A stretch of 9,386 nt of DNA from CAINEC01 sp046073825 (lineage in GTDB: Bacteria > Bacteroidota > Bacteroidia > AKYH767-A > OLB10): assembly GCA_046073825.1 (NCBI GenBank), contig JBJTMY010000187.1, positions 1 through 9,386 of the forward strand, given 5' to 3'. The translations under genes were made by a program, and so were the position numbers. Positions within the stretch are counted from its first letter, which is position 1. Each line of letters starts with the position of its first letter. Below are positions 8,431 through 9,386 of this stretch, piece by piece. Under the pieces are notes generated by a model. The model was given only the letters and a program-made list of their open reading frames with translations, was not told the DNA's origin and did no database searches.

Positions 8431-8829
8431 TTAATTCGAAACGAATTTAAAAGGAGCACTTGTTGTGTTACCCCCAGTAGTTGTTGTGATTTCGGTAAAA
8501 TAAACTGGCGTTTCAACCATATTACCCAATGGACAATTAACTTTATACCCATTTCTAGAATACCCTACTCCTGCAGGAAAACCTCCTGCTTGATCAAATG
8601 TAAAGACATAACTGAATAAATCTTGACCACCTTCAATCGAGCCAACTTTAACCATAAATGAAGTTATATTGACAGTATCTGTCAATACAATATTTAACAC
8701 TGACTGTGTATTACCCGCTATAGGATTTGCATTAACTATATATGCATCACCTATAACTTGAGCATTACTTTGGCTCGGAAATAACATTAACAAACCCAAA
8801 AACAAGAATATAACAAGTCTAGTTTTCAT
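8431..8829 (-). CDS. Small exported protein of unknown function
   Basis: 132 residues, not recognised as a named family. Residues 1-23 form a clear signal peptide (MKTR, hydrophobic LVIFLFLGLLMLF, SNA|Q). No lipobox Cys is present at the cleavage site, so it is not a lipoprotein. The mature part is about 109 residues, rich in Thr, Val, Asn and Gly, with alternating hydrophobic residues consistent with a single beta-sandwich (TQSVLNIVLTDTVNITSF at 41-58, FSYVFTFD at 72-79, PVYFTEI at 108-114, terminal FKFVSN). There is one cysteine (99), and no T9SS sorting domain, transmembrane segment or catalytic motif. ATG 8829 is the only start that keeps the signal peptide; no Shine-Dalgarno precedes it, as is usual in Bacteroidota. 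It is the first gene of the likely operon, 36 bp ahead of the giant T9SS protein. From memory, similar short exported beta proteins accompany large T9SS proteins in Bacteroidota. A role as accessory or partner subunit is inference only. Confidence 0.82.
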   Translation of the reverse strand: MKTRLVIFLFLGLLMLFPSQSNAQVIGDAYIVNANPIAGNTQSVLNIVLTDTVNITSFMVKVGSIEGGQDLFSYVFTFDQAGGFPAGVGYSRNGYKVNCPLGNMVETPVYFTEITTTTGGNTTSAPFKFVSN

Positions 8830-8891
8830 ATAAATAGAGATTATAGATTAACAATTTAAATTTTAATACACAGGTACTTCAAACTAATTAA

Positions 8892-8920
8892 CAAGAAAGG
8901 TTTAATCAGAAACCTTCTTG
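8892..8920 (-). terminator. Bulged hairpin in the leader region, possible terminator or attenuator
   Basis: On the plus strand, left arm 8892-8903 (caagaaaggttt) pairs with right arm 8910-8920 (aaaccttcttg) around a 6-nt loop aatcag: 11 base pairs with one bulged A. Read on the minus strand, the stem is followed by TTAATTAGTTTG, a loose T-containing stretch but not a strong U-tract. It lies 63 bp before the start of the small exported protein and about 340 bp after the GH18 stop. It could end GH18 read-through, act in the leader of the operon, or be a protein-binding palindrome. The structure is visible; the role is open. Confidence 0.4.
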
Positions 8921-9126
8921 ATAAATCGAAACTAAAGCCAAATAAATCAACTAATTTAAATTGAAATTTTGGAGCTATTAACTAAACTTCACTCAATAAT
9001 CAAATTAAAACAATCAATATAATACTTTGAACTACTATCACCATTTGACTATAAAAACAATCCAATCTTGGCGTTAAATCACCGCAAAACGAAATTTTAT
9101 ACAATGGATTAATATAAACATTAAAC

Positions 9127-9165
9127 ACAAATAAACATATTGTATTTAATATTTACAAATAAACA
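9127..9165 (-). promoter_or_regulatory. Candidate Bacteroidota-type promoter formed by an 11-bp direct repeat
   Basis: The 11-mer acaaataaaca occurs at 9127-9137 and 9155-9165 (period 28). On the minus strand this gives TTTG (9159-9156), 20 bp, then TTTATTTG (9135-9128). The Bacteroidota primary sigma consensus is TTTG at -33, about 17-23 bp, then TAnnTTTG at -7, so the spacing fits and the -7 box has one mismatch. Transcription would start near 9120, giving a leader of roughly 290 nt before the small exported gene and including the hairpin at 8892-8920. In such AT-rich sequence a chance match is quite possible. Confidence 0.25.
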
Positions 9166-9257
9166 ATGTATTAATTATTAACAATTATTAAATAACACCT
9201 TTAATATTGCTCTAATAACTTTTAAAACAGCACTTTTTACTATATAATACCATTAGC

Positions 9258-9386
9258 CTATTTACCAAGCTCCGCATCATCCCCAACAATCGCATCTAAC
9301 AAGCCTCCACTAAATTTATCGTCGTATAACTGCCAGAACATAATCCCTCCTAAATTTTTAGTAAGTGCATAGCGTGTTTTTAATCC
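9258..9386 (-). CDS. GH18 family glycoside hydrolase (chitinase-type), C-terminal fragment
   Basis: Only the last 42 codons and the TAG stop are in the window; the gene begins beyond the right edge. The visible piece reads as the end of a GH18 TIM barrel: KTRYALTKNLGG (3-14 of the fragment), the beta-8 strand IMFWQLYDD (15-23) and the closing helix LLDAIVG (29-35). In GH18 chitinases the Trp in the G-x-M-x-W motif lines the floor of the catalytic pocket; here it is Trp18 of the fragment. The protein ends directly after the barrel (DDAELGK), so it carries no C-terminal T9SS sorting domain and would need another export route (Sec with periplasmic or lipoprotein fate, or an N-terminal module not visible). 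Chitin or a related N-acetylglucosamine glycan is the usual substrate, but some GH18 members are endo-beta-N-acetylglucosaminidases, and the catalytic DxxDxDxE motif is outside the window. Same strand as the operon, but 428 bp upstream of it, so probably a separate unit. Confidence 0.85.
   Translation of the reverse strand, partial: GLKTRYALTKNLGGIMFWQLYDDKFSGGLLDAIVGDDAELGK

Larger units (their letters stand above)
8830..9257. other. 428-bp AT-rich intergenic region, likely regulatory
   Basis: No coding frame with a credible start, signal peptide or conserved motif is visible on either strand. The region separates the GH18 gene from the small exported protein gene, both on the minus strand, so it must hold the 3' end of the first transcript and probably the promoter of the operon. 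It contains a bulged hairpin at 8892-8920, an 11-bp direct repeat at 9127-9137 and 9155-9165, and a 9-bp tandem repeat (aattattaa, 9173-9181 and 9183-9191) in near-pure A/T sequence. No tRNA or recognisable riboswitch is seen. Confidence 0.6.

Noticed and set aside
9173..9191. Tandem aattattaa repeat as an origin-like or integration site
   Set aside because: Two 9-bp copies in almost pure A/T sequence are expected by chance; there are no DnaA boxes, integrase gene or tRNA nearby.

Overview
The window is AT-rich and looks like a chromosomal stretch from a member of the Bacteroidota. The main reason is three proteins ending in type IX secretion system (T9SS) type A sorting domains (PNP motif, then a G-x-Y-x-x-K/E-type strand and a short basic tail). 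Supporting signs are SprB-like, PKD and DUF7619-like adhesin modules, the lack of Shine-Dalgarno sequences, and signal peptides cut as Ala|Gln. Genus and species cannot be read from the sequence.

Every gene supported here lies on the minus strand, so transcription runs from high to low coordinates. In that order: (1) 9386-9258, the C-terminal 42 residues of a GH18 (chitinase-type) glycosidase whose start is outside the window. (2) 9257-8830, a 428-bp AT-rich intergenic region with a bulged hairpin and an 11-bp direct repeat that could be a Bacteroidota-type promoter. (3) 8829-8431, a 132-residue exported protein of unknown function. (4) 8394-2539, a 1951-residue mosaic T9SS cell-surface or secreted protein. 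It combines a parallel beta-helix-like N-terminus, an SprB-like repeat, a seven-blade FG-GAP/VCBS propeller, an ASPIC/UnbV domain, Ig-like and jelly-roll-like modules, a DUF7619-like domain, PKD and the sorting domain. (5) 2531-954, a T9SS-exported alpha/beta hydrolase (esterase/depolymerase type) with a PKD domain. (6) 884-1, an exported jelly-roll-like protein whose T9SS domain is cut by the window edge.

Genes 3 to 6 are separated by only 36, 7 and 69 bp with no convincing terminator between them, so they are probably one operon, though the last gap is the least certain. All encoded proteins for which the N-terminus is visible carry signal peptides. The set reads as a small exported module: a large multi-domain surface protein, a probable carbohydrate or polymer ester hydrolase, a putative ligand-binding protein and a small exported partner, downstream of a chitinase-type gene. 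A role in attachment to, or attack on, an external polymer is inference. I see no mobile element, RNA gene, CRISPR array, defence system or phage gene, and no clear evidence of a wholly new system. The least explained parts are the small exported protein and the Cys-rich middle of the giant protein.
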